64,000 nucleotides of DNA, from the NCBI GenBank assembly GCA_961205875.1, contig OY540817.1, positions 930,001 to 994,000 of the forward strand, given 5' to 3'. Each line of letters starts with the position of its first letter. Position 1 is the stretch's first letter. This document shows positions 12,601 through 23,123 of the stretch, in pieces. Source of the DNA: Sialis fuliginosa. Its lineage: Eukaryota > Arthropoda > Insecta > Megaloptera > Sialidae. Position numbers and translations under genes: made by a program. The notes under the pieces were generated by a model. That model did no database searches. It was not told the DNA's origin and was given only the letters and a program-made list of their open reading frames with translations.

Positions 12601-15274
12601 CATTAAAACGTCCAGACTCTCCTTCAAGTGCTAAAGTGTGGTTTTTAAAATTAAAACCACACTTTACTTTAATAACTGCCCAAATTTTGTTCGTAAATAG
12701 ATTTTCCCATTTCTCTGGTATGAAATTGAGACGTGATCTTCTTTTTATTTTCCCTGAACGCATTTTCTCGTTCCGCTTCACTTTGTACGTAATGTTTGAA
12801 AATTCTTCCCACGTCAAAATAAAACTAAAATCTGTTTCTACACTCACGGAAAAAATTAAAGGACCACTTTTATTTTTCGAAAAAATTGCTCATTTTCAAA
12901 GTAATGCCGATAGGTCAAATATGATCCATTTTTTACTTATAGGATATGAAAATTGAAGGAAATTTTATCATCTTTTCGAATTTAAGGGTATATTTGTTTT
13001 ATTAAACTTATTATTGTGACCAAATCGCGGTTTAATAAAAAATAAAAAAATTGATTTTTTTTTGCAATTTTGAAAGATACCCACGGGGATGTTAAATTTT
13101 TTTTCTAAAATTTCAAGATAACCATTTTGTAGGAAATTTGTTCAGCTTTAAAACGCTGTTTCAAATTTGTTTTATAATTTTTTGGTGTTACGATATTCGA
13201 GTTTGAATGAAAAAAGTACCAAAAAGTTTTAAACGACCATAAAGAGCCTAATGTTAGTCGCACAGAAAAGAAATTAAAAGAATATTAAAGCTTAAATAAT
13301 CACCTATTGTCTAGTAGCATTTATAAAATGTTTAATTTTAACTTAACCCTTCAAATACGAAAAACAAAACAGTGTTCGAATTTAAATAATCCTGTAAAAA
13401 TAACCTTTTTTTAATCATAGATCTAATGTTTAGAATGTATCCAGAAATTAAGTTCTATCAAAGAATATGAAAATTAGACTTATTACCTTCTATGTGAACA
13501 AAGGTTCCAGTAAAAATCTTTTAATTTGGCTGAGAAATTGCATTTTGAATTTTTTGTATACGTTTAGGATTTGACCGTACTTTTTATAACAAGTTTTTCT
13601 TTGGGATTTTTTTTTTGAAAAACAATCAATTTTTGAGAAAAATTGTAAGAAGGAAAAAGTTTTTCTTTCTTGTTAAAGAATATTCATAATTTTTTTCAGA
13701 TGTTTTATATCAATATTATGGGATTAAATTTATTTTTAATAGGGTACTTTTTCATTCAAACTTGAATATCTTGGCATCAAAAAATGTGACAATCATTTTT
13801 TAAAAAGCATTTTGAAGCTGAGAAAATTTACTAAATGATGAATATCATGGAATTTTGAAAAAAAATCATACATCCCCGTGTGAAATTTCTATAACTGCAA
13901 ATAAATAATTAATTTTTTTTAGTCAACTACGTGTGGACCAAAAAAATCAGGTACTTTGAACGAATAAGCGGTGAAAATGCAATGAAAATTAATTTAACTG
14001 TCGAAATCAAGAGTCTTTAATATGTTGTTGAACGTTTTTTCATGACCACACGCAGTTGACTGAAATTAAAAATTGAAATTTTTTGTAATTATGGAAGTTT
14101 CACACGGGGATGTATGATTTTTTTTCAAAATTCCATGATATTCATCATTTAGTAAATTTTCTCAGCTTCAAAATGCTTTTTAAAAAATGATTGTCACATT
14201 TTTTGATGCCAAGATATTCAAGTTTGAATGAAAAAGTACCCTATTAAAAATAAATTTAATCCCATAATATTGATATAAAACATCTGAAAAAAATTATGAA
14301 TATTCTTTAACAAGAAAGAAAAACTTTTTCCTTCTTACAATTTTTCTCAAAAATTGATTGTTTTTCGAAAAAAAAATCCCAAAGAAAAACTTGTTATAAA
14401 AAGTACGGTCAAATCCTAAACGTATACAAAAAATTCAAAATGCAATTTCTCAGCCAAATTAAAAGATTTTTACTGGAACCTTTGTTCACATAGAAGGTAA
14501 TAAGTCTAATTTTCATATTCTTTGATAGAACTTAATTTCTGGATACATTCTAAACATTAGATCTATGATTAAAAAAAGGTTATTTTTACAGGATTATTTA
14601 AATTCGAACACTGTTTTGTTTTTCGTATTTGAAGGGTTAAGTTAAAATTAAACATTTTATAAATGCTACTAGACAATAGGTGATTATTTAAGCTTTAATA
14701 TTCTTTTAATTTCTTTTCTGTGCGACTAACATTAGGCTCTTTATGGTCGTTTAAAACTTGTTGGTACTTTTTTCATTCAAACTCGAATATTGTAACACCA
14801 AAAAATTATAAAAAAAATTTGAAAAAGCGTTTTAAAGCTGAACAAATTTCCTACAAAATGGTTATCTTGAAATTTTAGAAAAAAAATTTAACATCCCCGT
14901 GGGTATCTTTCAAAATTGCAAAAAAAAATCAATTTTTTTATTTTTTATTAAACCGCGATTTGGTCACAATAATAAGTTTAATAAAACAAATATACCCCTA
15001 AATTCGAAAAGATGATAAAATTTCCTTCAACTTTCATATCCTATAAGTAAAAAATGGATCATATTTGACCTATCGGCATTACTTTGAAAATGAGCATTTT
15101 TTTCGAAAAATAAAAGTGGTCCTTTAATTTTTTCCGTGAGTGTATTTCATCGAAAATATTGTGTGTATTTACAGACGAATCAGTGCTTGAATCAGTTGAA
15201 GTTGATTCATGTAGGCTTGTACAGTCATTTAAGGAGTTTAAGCCTATAGCAGCTTTTTCTCCGTGTCGATTCAA
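12601..15274 (-). pseudogene. Element A, N-terminal exon split by a foldback insertion
   Basis: The exon has two parts, 15274-15145 (Ser/Thr/Asp-rich) and 12840-12601 (basic, with WEEF and WENLF motifs), separated by the 2302 bp palindrome at 12841-15142. If the palindrome and one TA are removed, the frame runs through from Phe-Asp-Glu-Ile into Glu-Thr-Asp-Phe without a stop. It ends at a GTAAGAT donor after 12601. The joined codon with exon 2 gives Ala-Tyr-Cys-Lys-Cys-Gly, in frame. The true start is uncertain; an ATG at about 15337 is followed by a T-run frameshift. Confidence 0.55.
12841..15142. mobile_element. Foldback element, 2302 bp, TA target duplication
   Basis: It has near-perfect arms of ~1098 bp and a ~105 bp centre (13939-14043). 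The terminal sequence is CACTCACGGAAAAAATTAAA and TA is present on both sides (12839-12840, 15143-15144). The TA target suggests mobilisation by a Tc1/mariner-type transposase. It interrupts an open exon of element A, and removal with one TA restores the frame, so it is younger than that element. No protein is encoded. Confidence 0.85.
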
Positions 15275-15739
15275 TAAGATAAACGAACGTATTGATAGCG
15301 CTTTATATTTGAAAAAAATAAGTTTTAGCTATTTCCATGTATATCGACGAAATTGAAAATGGTACAAGGTCATTGTTTAAAATTAGACGGTTAGCATACT
15401 GTTTAATAGTTGTTAAAAAAAATCTATATCAAGCGTCCTCGAGGCATTTTTGTTTAAATCTTGTTAACACACTTGTTTAACACTTATTAGTTTATTTCAG
15501 CGCACAAGAAAAACAAAATTTCAACGCGAATATAATAATTAATTATTAATTAATATAGTAATTAAGAATATTAAGACGGATAATTGCTTAACGCACTGCA
15601 GATCCAAGAGTAGTTACTACAAAAAGTATACGAGGACTGATATTTTTTCTAAGATAGGGTAGAATTAAATCATTGATTTTGGAGATGGTAAAGTTAGTTA
15701 AAATTAGTTGAAATTGGTTTGTATCAAGTAGAATATTAT

Positions 15740-15862
15740 CATATATTAATCAACTAATATGACCCATCCTGAATTATTTGATTAACCAACTGAAATGTAG
15801 GTGGCAGTACCAGTACTGAATATTGTATTTAGCCAGCAAACAAACCTTCAAGGTTATACAGT
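15740..15862. repeat. Solo terminus of the 50248-54488 element family
   Basis: It begins CATATATTAATCAACTAAT and continues with CCCATCCTGAATTATTTGAT and GGTGGCAGTACCAGTACTG. This is the inverse of 54370-54488 with few differences. Only one end is present; the rest appears to be lost. Confidence 0.65.
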
Positions 15863-17418
15863 GCGTTCACGATGAAAGGAACAAATTCGTTTAAAATTCA
15901 GGTAATTATTTTGTGGAAAAACGCTCGGACCCGTCGATTAGTATTTTTAGTTGCGGATTTTTTGACATAAGAAAATTGTATACAGGGTGTCTGAAAAAGA
16001 ACATATGCAGTCATCATTGATTTTTTTAAATGTAACACCCTATATATTATACCATTTTTGAATTGTGCGATAAATTCTGAACACTTTTTGTACAGTATAT
16101 CATATCTCTAAAATCAGTGGTTTTTGGGATAATGACGTTTGAAAATTGACATTTTGAAATACACACAAGTCAAATAAAATGTTTAAATTGAAAAAATAAA
16201 CTTTTAACATTTTTTTAAATGCCAACAAAAACATCCTGGTATTGCAAAAAAAAGAAAAAACATTGAACTTTTTTTTCCTTTTTTTTTCTTTTTTTTGCAA
16301 TACCAGGATGTTTTTGTTGGCTTTTAAAAAAATGTTCAAGGTGTATTTGTTCAATTTAAACATTTAAGTTAGCAGTTTGGGGTTTTCTCGGAAACGGGGT
16401 AAGATACAAAATTAATTTTAGGCGTACAAAATTGGTACAAAAAAGCTACAAAATCTCCAACTATTTTTTTTGCAGGCTGCTATAAAGGCATTTCCAGCTT
16501 AATATACGTGGACATTTGCAAGATATCATTTATCATACATAAATTGTAGACCCTTTACTACATATATCAATAAACAGATGATGATTTTCCATTCAAAATG
16601 GGTGTTTAATTTTAATTTTAAAAAGAAACTCGAACTTGAAAGACCCTGTATATGTAATATGTACGTATATGTTAGGTATATCACAAACCGTATACATAAA
16701 ATTAACGTATCTACCTGAATTATACGTATCTTATACGTGAGTGTGTTGTGTGGGAGCAACCCTCGTATTACCAAAAACCAAACAATTTGATTCTATGCTG
16801 GTAATAACAAGAAACAAATAAATTGTAGGTCCGTGTTCTGTGTTTTCTTCTGGACGACATTTCGGTCGAATCCCATCGGCCATCTTCAGGTCTGGTCTGA
16901 AGATGGCCGATAGGATTCGACCGAATCTTCGTCAAGAAGACAACGCAGAACGCGGAGCTACCCGGAATTTTTCACCAGCATCTACTTCAGCCCGCGAAAT
17001 ACAATATTTCAACAAATAAATTTTAAATTATACTTTTACTAATAGGTGGCACCATCACCACCAACAATATTTTTTGTTGTATAAAAAATAAAATATACAA
17101 CACAGATTATTAAAGGATAAATAAAATTTTCTTACATAAAGGTTAGTGAAATAATTTGTTTGAATTGTTTTAGTTTGTTTATTACGATACATTATACAAT
17201 TAACAACAAAATAACAACAAATTCACTAAATTATTTTTTTAGACATACATGAAATACATATAAACACGGAGAAAAATGGAGCCGATTTTTCAATAAAAAT
17301 TACAGTTACCGATTAAAAATTCCAATTTTGTATCAAAAAATACTATCGATTTTAACATGTACTGTCAATTGACTAACTTTTACAATCTCCATTGTAATTT
17401 GTATAATTTTTTTTACTA
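15863..17418. repeat. Gene-free repeat debris with two short palindromes
   Basis: A TACAGGGTGTCTGAAAAAG fragment lies at 15983-16050. A palindrome at 16160-16372 has ~75 bp arms around CAACAAAAACATCCTGGTAT. A hairpin at 16835-16945 has arms containing GAAGATGGCCGAT and GATTCGACCGAA, a sequence type often repeated in insect genomes. No coding region is supported. Confidence 0.55.
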
Positions 17419-17702
17419 CAGTTGGACTCCTATAAGTTCGAACCATTTAAGTTCGAGTTCCCCTACATTGGAGGAGAAGTTGTTTCCCTCACTCCTTACG
17501 CATGTGCAAACGGTGACAAAATAATTATTAAAGTGGTTTCACAATTATATAAATGGAAATATACGTACAACGTTATTAAACAGACAAAAAAAATAATATG
17601 CAATCAAATACCTACATTAATATTCAAATAAAACTCAAATATAGTCAATATACCTTTTTATGAAGACGCCATATATTACAAATGATAAACTGTCAAATAA
17701 CT

Positions 17703-17900
17703 TCACTAAACTAAAAATACACCTTAACCACAAAAATTTATGTCACTCGACACGTGTTTCGACTTCACAAGAAGTCCTCATCAGGAGCCTAACGATTCCA
17801 GTCTGGAATCGTTAGGCTCCTGATGAGGACTTCTTGTGAAGTCGAAACACGTGTCGAGTGACATAAATTTTTGTGGTTAAGGTGTATTTTTAGTTTAGTG
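17703..17900. repeat. Palindrome carrying two inverted hammerhead-like motifs
   Basis: Near-perfect ~98 bp arms meet at CCAGTCTGG around 17800. Each arm carries the same hammerhead-like core in opposite orientation. It looks like a head-to-head insertion of a Penelope-like or SINE-like terminal repeat into the pogo MITE. Confidence 0.75.
17815..17862 (+). ncRNA. Hammerhead-ribozyme-like motif
   Basis: The invariant CUGAUGA (17820-17826) and GAAA (17844-17847) flank a GACUUC/GAAGUC stem II with a UUGU loop. Stem III is the very short ACA..UGU, and the predicted cleavage site is after the C at 17855 (GUC). Stem I pairs CUC (17817-17819) with GAG (17856-17858). One unpaired G between CUGAUGA and stem II departs from the consensus, so activity is doubtful. 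Short-stem-III type I hammerheads are known from Penelope-like elements and retrozymes. A mirror copy is on the minus strand of the left arm. Confidence 0.45.
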
Positions 17901-18264
17901 ACTAAGAAACCACAGTTTCTTCGTTTTTCAAGTAAAAAATGTCAAATAACTTATCAATGTTACCACCTGGGAATTATGTTAGATCGCTCTGAGTCGTTCT
18001 AAGTAATGTGTACGAGAAAGAGAGAAAGCTATCCCCATCTCATTTGATTAGATCGGTATTGCGATAGAAGGGGTACCCTGTACGTTCTAATTCCGAGAAT
18101 TTTTGGTCCCGTAGCTTAGAACTTATAGGAGTTCTACTGTATATTCGTAAATATCATTTACTTACATGATTTATTCAACTGATTATTCTTAAGTTGAATT
18201 ATTTGTTATTATTTATTAAGTGCTATACAAATTATTTCATTTCAATTGTTAGTACATTTTTCTA

Positions 18265-20331
18265 TTATAAAGGTCGCTCATTAGAATGGGTTAATTTATG
18301 TGAATCTAAACGACTTTTTAGTGTACAACTATATTTACATTGATCGCATTTAAATGGTCGCTCTTTAGAATGTGATAGTATATGTGTATTTAAATGTCTT
18401 TTTAGTGTACAACTATATTCACACTGCTCGCATTTAAAAGGTCTCTCATTAGAATGTGTCAATTTATGTAAATTCAAATTACCCTTTTGTACACATCTAT
18501 ATTCACATTGGTCGCATTTAAAAGGTCGCTCTTTAGAATGTGTTAGTTTATGTGTATTTAAATGTATTTTTCGTGTACAACTATATTTACATTGATCGCA
18601 TTTAAAAGGTCGCTCTTTAGAATGTGTTAGTTTATGTGTATTTAAATGTATTTTTTGTGTACAACTATATTTACATTGATCGCATTTAAATGTTCGCTCT
18701 TTAGAATGTGTTAGTTTATGTGTTTTCAAATAAATTTTTTGTATACAGCTATATTCACATTGATCGCATTTGAAAGGTCGCTCATTAGTATGTGTTAATT
18801 TATGTATTTTCAAATTTCTTTTTTGTGTATAACTGCATTCACACTGGTCGCATTTGAAAGGTCGCTCATTAGTATGTGTAAATATATGTATTTTCAAATT
18901 TCTTTTCTGTGTATAACTACATTCACATTGATCGCATTTGAAAGGTCGCTCATTAGTATGCATTACTTTATGTGTTTTCAAATTACTTTTTTGTGTACTA
19001 CTATATTCACATTGGTCGCATTTAAAAGGTCGCTCGTTAGAATGTGTCATTTTATGTGTATTCAAAACACTTTTTTGTGTATAACTGCATTCACACTGAT
19101 CACATTTGAAAGGTCGCTCATTAGTATGTGTTAATTTATGTGTTTTCAAATTTCTTTTTTGTGTATAACTACCTTCACATTGATCGCATTTGAAAGGTCG
19201 CTCATTAGTATGTGTTACTTTATGTCTTTTCAAAGTACTTTTTTGTGTACTACTATATTCACATTGGTCGCATTTAAAAGGCCGCTCGTTAAAATGTGTC
19301 AATTTATGTAAATTCAAATGACCCTTTTGTACACATCTATATTCACATTGGTCGCATTTAAAAGGTCTCTCATTAGAATGTGTAAATTTATGTAAATTCA
19401 AATTACCCTTTTGTACACATCTAAATTCACATTGGTCGCATTTAAAAGGTCGCTCTTTAGAATGTGTTAGTTTATGTGTATTTAAATGACTTTTTAGTGT
19501 ACAACTATATTCACACTGCTCGCATTTAAAAGGTCTCTCATTAGAATGTGTCAATTTATGTAAATTCAAATTACCCTTTTGTACACTTCTATATTCACAT
19601 TGGTCGCATTTAAAAGGTCGCTCTTTAGAATGTGTTAGTTTATGTGTTTTCAAATTTCTTTTTTGTGTATAACTGCATTCACACTGGTCGCATTTGAAAG
19701 GTCGCTCATTAGTATGTGTAAATTTATGTATTTTCAAATTTCTTTTCTGTGTATAACTACACTCACACTGATCGCATTTGAAAGGTCGCTCATTAGTATG
19801 CATTACTTTATGTGTTTTCAAATTACTTTTTTGTGTACTACTATATTCACATTGGTCGCATTTTAAAGGTCGCTCGTTAAAATGTGTCATTTTATGTGTA
19901 TTCAAAACACTTTTTTGTGTATAACTGCATTCACACTGGTCGCATTTGAAAGGTCGCTCATTAGTATGTGTAAATTTATGTATTTTCAAATTTCTTTTCT
20001 GTGTATAACTACACTCACACTGATCGCATTTGAAAGGTCGCTCATTAGTATGCATTACTTTATGTGTTTTCAAATTACTTTTTTGTGTACTACTATATTC
20101 ACATTGGTCGCATTTTAAAGGTCGCTCGTTAAAATGTGTCATTTTATGTGTATTCAAAACACTTTTTTGTGTATAACTGCATTCACACTGGTCGCATTTA
20201 AAAGGTCGCTCGTTAGAGTATGTTAAATATGTATCACTGTATTTTATATCTTCACTAAGATCTTGATTTTCTTGTTCCTCATTTTGAATGCAAGTTTCTG
20301 ACAGATTTTCTTCTTTTATTTCCAAGTCTTC
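18265..20331 (-). CDS. C2H2 zinc-finger protein, large last exon (23 fingers)
   Basis: After a TTTTGTAG acceptor the exon opens with an acidic lead (DLEIKEENLSE) and then 23 consecutive 28-residue C2H2 fingers, C-x2-C-x12-H-x3-H, with linkers of the TxxERPFKCDQC type. It ends four residues into a further linker. The product should be a nuclear, sequence-specific DNA-binding regulator. Finger residues vary at the helix contact positions (QKSNLKT, QKGNLNL, LKSHLNT). Fingers 1-3 and 4-6 are almost identical, a recent 252 bp tandem duplication. The frame is intact over 2.06 kb, unlike everything around it. It joins in phase 0 with the exon at 29191-29090. Antisense open frames are artefacts of the 84 bp periodicity. 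Transposon-driven spread of the family is possible; function is inferred from the fold only. Confidence 0.9.
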   Translation of the reverse strand, partial: EDLEIKEENLSETCIQNEEQENQDLSEDIKYSDTYLTYSNERPFKCDQCECSYTQKSVLNTHKMTHFNERPLKCDQCEYSSTQKSNLKTHKVMHTNERPFKCDQCECSYTQKRNLKIHKFTHTNERPFKCDQCECSYTQKSVLNTHKMTHFNERPLKCDQCEYSSTQKSNLKTHKVMHTNERPFKCDQCECSYTQKRNLKIHKFTHTNERPFKCDQCECSYTQKRNLKTHKLTHSKERPFKCDQCEYRSVQKGNLNLHKLTHSNERPFKCEQCEYSCTLKSHLNTHKLTHSKERPFKCDQCEFRCVQKGNLNLHKFTHSNERPFKCDQCEYRCVQKGHLNLHKLTHFNERPFKCDQCEYSSTQKSTLKRHKVTHTNERPFKCDQCEGSYTQKRNLKTHKLTHTNERPFKCDQCECSYTQKSVLNTHKMTHSNERPFKCDQCEYSSTQKSNLKTHKVMHTNERPFKCDQCECSYTQKRNLKIHIFTHTNERPFKCDQCECSYTQKRNLKIHKLTHTNERPFKCDQCEYSCIQKIYLKTHKLTHSKERTFKCDQCKYSCTQKIHLNTHKLTHSKERPFKCDQCKYSCTRKIHLNTHKLTHSKERPFKCDQCEYRCVQKGNLNLHKLTHSNERPFKCEQCEYSCTLKRHLNTHILSHSKERPFKCDQCKYSCTLKSRLDSHKLTHSNERPL

Positions 20332-21082
20332 CTACAAAACGACAAAAATAAATAAAAATAAAATAGAAAATGTTTGCTTTAAAAATGCAAGGTGGCAGTC
20401 GGTACTTTGATACGATATCTTTTAAATCGCGAAAAGGCCGTAAAAAAGGAAAAAAATGTTTATTAAAATCAAAATTTTATATAATCTTCAAATGAACCTT
20501 TACAATAAGTTATACTTCAATTTCAAGATTCACTGGTTCTAACCTGCAACCATTTTTATTTTAAATAACAATTACGCGCGTTCATTTGCCCTCTCACTCA
20601 CACTCCCATTTGGGCAAAACAGTTATTTACAAAATTTAAAAAAATTAAATTCTCTATCAGAAATATATTTTTCGACAGATTCGTATTTCAACGAGTAACG
20701 ATTATCTGAATTTTATAAAAACATTATATCTAATTGTACACGCCAAGCATGCTATGCCTGGAAGTGCGCTCTATTTAATAATATTACTAATGTTATCTTT
20801 TCATTGAAACACTTGATCAATAATTTTAATAAATGAAGACACTCTGTACTCGTTGAAATACGAATCTGACGAAAAATATCTATTATCATTTTATTTTTTA
20901 TTTAATACATTTCCTAATATTATTTTGGCATTCTATAGAATGCTTAGGTGTTCTATATAATGCCTAGGCAAAGTATATAATAAATTTCTACTAAACAAAT
21001 ATTTCATACTTTGCCTAAAAACGTTAGACATTGTATAGAATTCCTAGTAAATATATAGAATGCCTGAATTATATGTATATAC
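20332..21082. repeat. Intron start with a short inverted repeat
   Basis: This is the 5'-distal part of the zinc-finger intron. An inverted repeat at about 20668-20885 has arms containing GACAGATTCGTATTTCAACG. Short direct motifs (TATAGAATGCCTAGG-like) recur at 20930-21070. No gene is seen. Confidence 0.5.
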
Positions 21083-21964
21083 AGCGTATTCCAAGTTGAT
21101 CAAGACATAGGTTAACATGGGGACAATTAGAAGTGTTATAGTAGTCTTTGGTTAAAAACGATGTGTTCATAGTGTATTTTGAAATGCCGTCACAAAATTT
21201 AATAAAATAGTCATTAGTATTTTGTTTTCAATTTTATAACTGACAAAAATTGACATATAATAGTAAACTAAGTGTGTCATCTAACGCACGAATGCAGGTT
21301 CAGAACTGAAAATAAAATTGAGTGAAAACCTAGTAAAAAAACGATATATTTAAACAATTTTAAAGTGTTTAAAACATGATGTAAACGTTTTATTGGATTT
21401 CAAATAATTTATTAATAGTTGCATTACACCAGTACATTAACAAGAATGTACTTTATTTATTAATCCGGTCAAAATAGACATTTCAAATTACAAAAATTCC
21501 GACAGAGCTAAATTTTGGTGGAGACCTTGGGTACACCATTAGAAATAAAGTGTCAAAAGGCCTCATCGATCCCATGTGTGCTAAAAAAAGTTATTCGGGG
21601 TCAAAGGTCAAAATTTGAGGATATTTTGGATTTTTTTCGAAAACGGTAAGTTTTATCAAAAAAGTAGCCTAGACAAAAATTATAGATCTTAAAATTATCT
21701 ACAAAAATGGTCCTTATACTTTTTTTTCTAAGAATCACCATATATCGCGATTATAAAAGTTGAAGGAGTCACATTCTAAGTAATATGCATATATTTCCAC
21801 ACCACCTGTGAGGTAGTGTACTTTGGCGCGTTTTTTTTAATGTGGTTTCCCCGGTAGGCCGACTCCACGAACTATTATGACGGAATTTTCGGGACATAAC
21901 TCTTAACTGCATGATGATTATTGATATTGATATTGGTTTTTGACTTTAACTGTAGTTCTGATTT

Positions 21965-22245
21965 CTTTTGATATTTTAATCTGATTCATACTCTTCAAAG
22001 TCGACTTCAACAGTCATGTCTTCTTCGATTTCTTATTAGATTGAATATCTTCACGAACAATTGCTGCCGCAGCTTTCAAAATTTTTAACCGTTCTTCTTT
22101 TTCATTCAGGGATTTTTATCGGACCAGGCTTTACTTAAAATGTCTTGGTAATTGTCGACGAAACAAATGAATGTTAATTTTCCAGACTTTTCTGTAATAA
22201 TAATTCTTTTACGATACTTCAACTTCAATCTTACTTTTAATAGTT
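21965..22245 (-). pseudogene. C-terminal remnant of the same transposon protein
   Basis: On the minus strand a frame with KSGKLTFICFVDNYQDIL shifts near 22110 into NEKEERLKILKAAAAIVRED. After one more shift it ends with an acidic EVDFEEYESD and a stop. It has no ATG of its own. Its position immediately downstream of the 22267-22824 frame and inside the same terminal repeats suggests one gene with an internal deletion. Confidence 0.4.
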
Positions 22246-22266
22246 CTGTTTTCTAAAGCTATTTAT

Positions 22267-22824
22267 TTATAATTTTACCGCCACCGCCAGTATCAGGAAA
22301 GATTTATAACAATTGTCATGATATTTAGCTTCAGCAGCAACTAAATCATACTCAAAATTAATGCGTGCAATAACAGCTTTTGATACATCATCAGAACGAT
22401 CTTTAGCCACTTTCAAAAGGTATTCTTTGAATGTAAGTGTAATAACTTTATAAATTTTTCTTCGAATATCCTGCGCTCGTTTTTTCTCAGACTCTTCATT
22501 CGCTTCATCGCCACAAAATAAGCAGTATTTTTCAAAACAAAAGTCGGATTCACTTACTCGTGCTCTAGTACGAGGTGGACTTACTTTTGAAGTACTGGCC
22601 TCTTCATCCTCATGTTGTCTTTTTACTGCAGCGATTAAACTTTTCCGGGTATACGATTTTCGGCATTCCACGTGTATTGTAACGGACTTTTCACTTCTTA
22701 AATAATCAGCAAACTCATCACCTCTTGTGATACTTGCATCGATCAAAGTTTGCATTCCACGACTAACTATAACAGTTTCACCGCCAGTCAAAAGTTTATT
22801 GCAAATAAAGCAAAATTGAGACAT
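22267..22824 (-). pseudogene. N-terminal fragment of a transposon protein (zinc-binding, Academ/Kolobok-like?)
   Basis: 185 codons start MSQFCFICNKLLTGGE and contain CFIC, a later YCLFCG, and VAAEAKYHDNCYKSF near the end, giving C-x2-C...H-x3-C pairs that suggest zinc binding. Proteins with this layout recur in many animal DNA transposons; I cannot fix the superfamily (Academ is one candidate because of its 3-4 bp target duplications). The frame stops at 22267. The likely C-terminal end of the same protein lies beyond it at about 22245-21960, so the catalytic middle is missing. Confidence 0.55.
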
Positions 22825-23123
22825 TTTTTAAAAATATTGATCAACACAAACTATAATGGTAGACACTAGTAATAAATACGTATATTCACTCGAAAGGAAC
22901 GTCTAACACTAACAGTATTTCATTTATACCACTCGAAAAGAAGCAGGTATATGAGCGTCGCCACGTGGACAATAGAGTAGCCAGATGTTATTCAAGGCAA
23001 TGCGGGTAGAGGGGATTGACTAAGGGACTGAGTTTCTTTTGAGTGTATATTCTCAGAATAGTATAGTTTATAGATACTAGAGATACAAATAGGCATTTTT
23101 ACTTGTATTAAGTGCCTGACTAT

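Larger units (their letters stand above)
5491..15274 (-). pseudogene. MULE-like transposon gene with a USP-like protease domain (element A, broken)
   Basis: Reading leftwards on the minus strand, six exon-like blocks with GT..AG borders follow one another: N-terminal block (15274-12601, split by a foldback), transposase (12266-10735), zinc-binding exon (9119-8866), and three exons of a cysteine-protease-like domain (8556-8236, 7575-7191, 5824-5491). The junctions 3-4, 4-5 and 5-6 keep phase. The 2-3 junction does not, which points to an indel. At least three stops and one frameshift are present, so the copy is inactive. I infer one long transposase polyprotein whose protease domain sits at the C-terminus. 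The element ends and terminal repeats were not found. A diverged relative lies at 41873-43834. Assignment to the MULE superfamily rests on motif layout, not on a search. Confidence 0.6.
17419..18139. mobile_element. pogo/Tigger-like MITE, 721 bp
   Basis: The ends are CAGTTGGACTCCTATAAGTTC and the inverse of CAGTAGAACTCCTATAAGTTC, with TA on each side (17417-17418, 18140-18141). The CAGT..AAC..TATAA terminus and TA target are characteristic of pogo-type elements. No transposase remains. It hosts the palindrome at 17703-17900. Confidence 0.75.

Noticed and set aside
16526-16774. 82-codon minus-strand frame
   Set aside because: Low-complexity, hydrophobic AT-rich translation with no motif or splice context.
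16835-16945. Second hammerhead ribozyme in the GAAGATGGCCGAT hairpin
   Set aside because: CUGAAGA and GAAA-like pieces are present, but stem II pairs only two bases and one arm has lost the GAAA, so the core is not supported.
18802-20118. Plus-strand open frames opposite the zinc-finger exon
   Set aside because: They repeat every 28 codons and are antisense shadows of the 84 bp finger unit.
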